The notes under the pieces were generated by a model. That model was not told the DNA's origin. It saw only the letters and a list, made by a program, of their open reading frames with translations, and searched no databases. From Prorocentrum cordatum (lineage: Eukaryota > Sar > Dinophyceae > Prorocentrales > Prorocentraceae), in NCBI GenBank assembly GCA_963575745.1, contig CAUYUJ010001343.1:38363-102362 (forward strand): a DNA stretch of 64,000 nucleotides, given 5' to 3'. Positions 61,489-64,000 of the stretch are shown here, piece after piece (position 1 is the first letter of the stretch; the number at the start of each line of letters is the position of its first letter). A program made the translations under genes and the position numbers.

Positions 61489-61830
61489 GCACAGATACCG
61501 CTACTCCCCAGACCTCTCGCGGGGTGTCTTCTGACCAGAATTTCGAGGCGAATCCAACGGCGACGACGAGGGCCTCCGATGATGCCCAAAAAGAAGAAAA
61601 CGAGGAAGGGGTAGATTGGGGGCGCGCAAACATGGATTTGCGATCCATGGATTTGGCGCGCGGTCGCCAAATCCATGGATCGGGGGAGGTGCCCTCCCCA
61701 AAATGCGGCCGGTGCCGCCTCGCTCGGCGGCGACAATCCGCGATCTCCCATGGACACGGGACCCGTCGCTAGTCCACGCCCCCTTCATCCATGTTTGGGA
61801 TCGCCGGAGTAGAGGTGTGGGCACCTCTTC
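61489..61830. mobile_element. GGTACC-ended element, copy 3, with apparent nested insertion
   Basis: Left CACAGATACCGCTACTCCCC and body TTTCGAGGCGAATCCAACGG are canonical, but the right end (GTGTGGGCACCTC) lies 200 bp further than expected. The extra DNA contains an inverted pair, ATCCATGGATTTGGCG and CGCCAAATCCATGGAT (61652-61682), so a second element probably inserted here. Confidence 0.55.
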
Positions 61831-62039
61831 CTCCTCTGAGATCCCCTCCCCCTACCGCGCTGCCCCTGAGGACGGCAGCCTCCGCGGGCGGCACCTCCGC
61901 CGCCTCCGCCGCCGCCGCGGCGGCGCTTTTCGCCACGCTCTGCCTGTGGCGGGTGGGCGCCCGACACGTGCCCGGCACCGCTCCCGTGCAGGCGCACCGA
62001 GGGGCCCAGGGTCGGTGCATGTGGGAGGCGCACGTGCAG

Positions 62040-62210
62040 ACATCCCTCCTCCCTCCTCCCTCCTCATCCTGCTCTTCCTGCTGCTCCTCCTCCTCCTCCT
62101 CCTCCTCCTCCTCCTCCGCCTCCTCCTCCGCCTCCTCCTCCTCCTCCTCCTCCTGCTGCTCCTGCTGCTCCTCCTCCTCCCCATCCTCCCCTATCCTCCC
62201 TCCTCCCTCT
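62040..62210. repeat. CTC tract with CTG patches
   Basis: (CTC)n with CTGCTGCTC and CTCCTGCTG interruptions. Confidence 0.88.
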
Positions 62211-62319
62211 TGCCTTTTGCCTCCTCCCTTCTCCCTCCCTCTCCTCCCGCCTCTCGCCTCACGCCTCCCGCATCCCGCCTCCTTCCTCCCGTTAGTCGTT
62301 AGTCGTCCGTAGTCGGCGT

Positions 62320-62356
62320 CGAGGTCGTCATCGTCGTCGTCGTCGTCGCCGTCGTG
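62320..62356. repeat. GTC trinucleotide run
   Basis: (GTC)n of about 12 units. Confidence 0.8.
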
Positions 62357-62407
62357 TCAACCACCAGCATCTGGAGCGCCTCGAATCGGCGGCACTGGCC
62401 AGAGGCC

Positions 62408-62520
62408 ATTCATATGTGTATAAGTACATATATATATATATGAATAGATTTACACATGTATATATATATATATAGATTTATACATATATATATGTAGATG
62501 TGTACATACAATTGTATACA
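62408..62520. repeat. TATATA/ATATGTA tract
   Basis: Alternating TA with ACATATATA and GTACATA units, an AT-rich island in GC-rich surroundings. Confidence 0.88.
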
Positions 62521-62539
62521 AATGCAAACAAACTAAAAT

Positions 62540-62670
62540 GAAGAGAACACATCATCGAGTGAGGATAAGTCGAGAACCTCCGAGATCCCGGGGCTCTGGA
62601 GGACGCCTCGGGCACTGCGCGGCCCCAAACCGCTCCGGAACGCTTCGGGAGCGCTCCAGCACGCCCTGGA
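62540..62670. repeat. Dispersed CTCTGGAGGACGCCTCGGGC repeat
   Basis: Matches the repeat at 30.63 and 44.14 kb: AACCTCCGAGATCCCGGGGC, TCTGGAGGACGCCTCGGGC and CGCTTCGGGAGCGCTCCAGC. Confidence 0.55.
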
Positions 62671-62752
62671 GGAGGAGGAGGAGGAGGAGGAGGAGGAGGA
62701 GGAGGAGGAGGAGGAGGAGGAGGAGGAGGAGGAGGAGGAGGAGGAGGATCTT
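62668..62752. repeat. GGA tract
   Basis: Very regular (GGA)n. Confidence 0.92.
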
Positions 62753-62844
62753 CACTCCCGAGGCTGGAGAGCCGCCGCGGGCCCACCGCAGCGTCCGGAC
62801 CCTCGCCGTCGCTCGGGCGGCCCTTCCCCGGGTCCAGGCATCCG

Positions 62845-63170
62845 CGGTCTCTATGCTTTCGAGACACGGGCCCCCGACCTCCCGACCACTTCCCCGGGGG
62901 CCGGCTCTTCACATCCCGCATCGTTGCTTGACGGTCCCGAGGCCCGGCGAGGACAGGCGAGGGCCCCGCGAGGCCCAAAACTGCGAAGCACCTCCGCCTC
63001 GTGAGCGTTTTTTTCGGCGTTTCGACGTTGGGCGGAAGGGGGGGGAGGGGGCGGGGGTCTGGCGGCTCCAGACCTCTGCTTAGCGCGACTGTTTGGAACC
63101 GTGCGACCTATGGGGTAGGGACCCCACCTGCTCGAAAAAGGCGCCAGAAACAGCCAAGATCCACTCCATA
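62845..63170 (-). repeat. Composite dispersed repeat
   Basis: First part (62845-63010) is the inverted form of 43520-43690 (TTTCGAGACACGGGCCCCCG, CTTGACGGTCCCGAGGCCCG); second part (about 62990-63170) matches 27550-27790. The joined order suggests a longer parental element of which other copies are pieces. Confidence 0.55.
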
Positions 63171-63434
63171 GGGGGGGGGGGAGGGGGGGGGGGAGGGCAA
63201 TACATAAATTACCCTGTGACGTACCCAACCCATTTGTATCATGGGAAACGAGAAGTTGACCGAAACTTGCATGGACAATCAAATTGCAGGATCCGTTGTT
63301 TGATATGTAAGCTACTTGGGACACGCGCCTATGGCATGATGCGCAGGAGAACCATACAAGAAAGAAGGGCAACAGCTACAGGCTCGAAGAGGACATGGGG
63401 AGACGGGAGCGAAGAGCAGGAGAAAGACGTGCGG

Positions 63435-64000
63435 GAAGCCCATTGTGCTGGGCCCCTCAGCAGCCCTCGAAAGTGGCGACAGTTTCACAGATCGCAGCTC
63501 CCCAGGGATGGCGAGGTCCCATTTGAGTCTGCGGTGAGTACCCACTGTGCTGGGCCCCTCAGCAGCTCTCGAAAGCGGCGACAGTTTCACAGATCGCAGC
63601 CCCCAGGGATGGCGAGGTCACATTTGAGCCTGCGGTGAGTACCCACTGTGCTGGGCCCCTCAGCAGCCCTCGAAAGTGGCGACAGTTTCACAGATCGCAG
63701 CCCCCCAGGGATGGTGAGGTCCCATTTGAATCTGCGGTGAGTACCCACTGTGCTGGGCCCCTCAGCAGCCCTCGAAAGTGGCGACAGTTTCACAGATCGC
63801 AGCCCCCAGCAGCCTTTGAATCCGCCGTGAGTACCCACTGTGCTGGCCCCCCCAGCAAGCCTCGAAAGTGGCAGTTTCACAGATCGCAGCCCCCCAGTGA
63901 TGGTGAGGTCTAATTTGAATCAACCGTGAATACCCACTGTGCTGGGCCCCCCAGCAGCCCTCGAAAGTGGCGACAGTTTCACAGATCGCAGCTCCCCAGG
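63435..64000. repeat. 101-bp tandem repeat reaching the window end
   Basis: Six units headed by CCCACTGTGCTGGGCCCCTC near 63439, 63541, 63641, 63745, 63834 and 63930. Each continues AGCAGCCCTCGAAAGTGGCG, ACAGTTTCACAGATCGCAGC and CAGGGATGGCGAGGTCCCAT. Unit 4 lacks about 12 bp. The array continues beyond the window. Confidence 0.92.

Overview
This window looks like nuclear DNA of a dinoflagellate. Three things point there. (1) A near-perfect copy of the 22-nt dinoflagellate spliced leader lies at 3706-3727. (2) Two decayed LINE-type reverse transcriptases (about 44.9-46.6 kb and 54.7-56.2 kb) read like the reverse transcriptases that litter dinoflagellate genomes. (3) The DNA is GC-rich, gene-poor and packed with simple repeats and small inverted-repeat elements. 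A GC-rich free-living genus such as Prorocentrum would fit, but the genus is a guess. I found no intact protein gene, no rRNA or tRNA gene and no CRISPR array. Nearly all long open frames are by-products of GGA/CTC, GAC or satellite repeats.

Layout. 0-7.5 kb: inverted-repeat elements, a degenerate CCAAGAGG minisatellite, purine tracts, the spliced-leader relic, and a diverged tandem duplication (about 4.5-6.5 kb) with protein-like reading on the minus strand. 7.5-11.4 kb: a large block of CTC, GAT and GAC trinucleotide DNA with a repeated G-rich spacer. 11.4-13.5 kb: a frameshifted coding remnant on the minus strand. 13.5-15.4 kb: GGA tracts. 15.9-30.3 kb: a dense field of short elements of several families, plus minus-strand coding scraps at 17.6, 18.9 and 20.0 kb. 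29.1-29.8 kb: a CCTTCC-rich array. 30-37.5 kb: dispersed repeats, a CGATCG tract, CTC/GGA tracts and a second CCAAGAGG minisatellite. 37.7-42.6 kb: a roughly 151-bp satellite in three blocks, bracketed by a 367-bp direct repeat and combined with a TGAGTA minisatellite into a higher-order unit. 42.6-50.4 kb: dispersed repeats and the first dead reverse transcriptase. 50.5-51.3 kb: a GGA tract. 51.4-54.7 kb: more small elements. 54.7-57.5 kb: the second dead retroelement. 57.8-64 kb: further elements, an 83-bp tandem repeat, TA-rich DNA, and a roughly 101-bp tandem repeat running off the window end.

The clearest result is a set of non-autonomous DNA-transposon-like families. Family A (eight copies, terminal sequence TTAAGTCGGGCATGTCCC) is flanked by 8-bp target-site duplications in at least six copies. 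Family B (AACCGG-rich core) also shows a perfect 8-bp duplication. Family C (at least nine copies, CTCCGCGCGGA arms) is a long GC-rich foldback. Family D has a perfect 38-bp terminal inverted repeat. Family E is built from GATGCATCGCC palindromes. Family F is an AT-rich element of about 170 bp. No transposase is visible, so all would depend on enzymes encoded elsewhere. The genes here do not form a pathway; the window is best read as intergenic DNA shaped by retroposition, small transposons and trinucleotide expansion.
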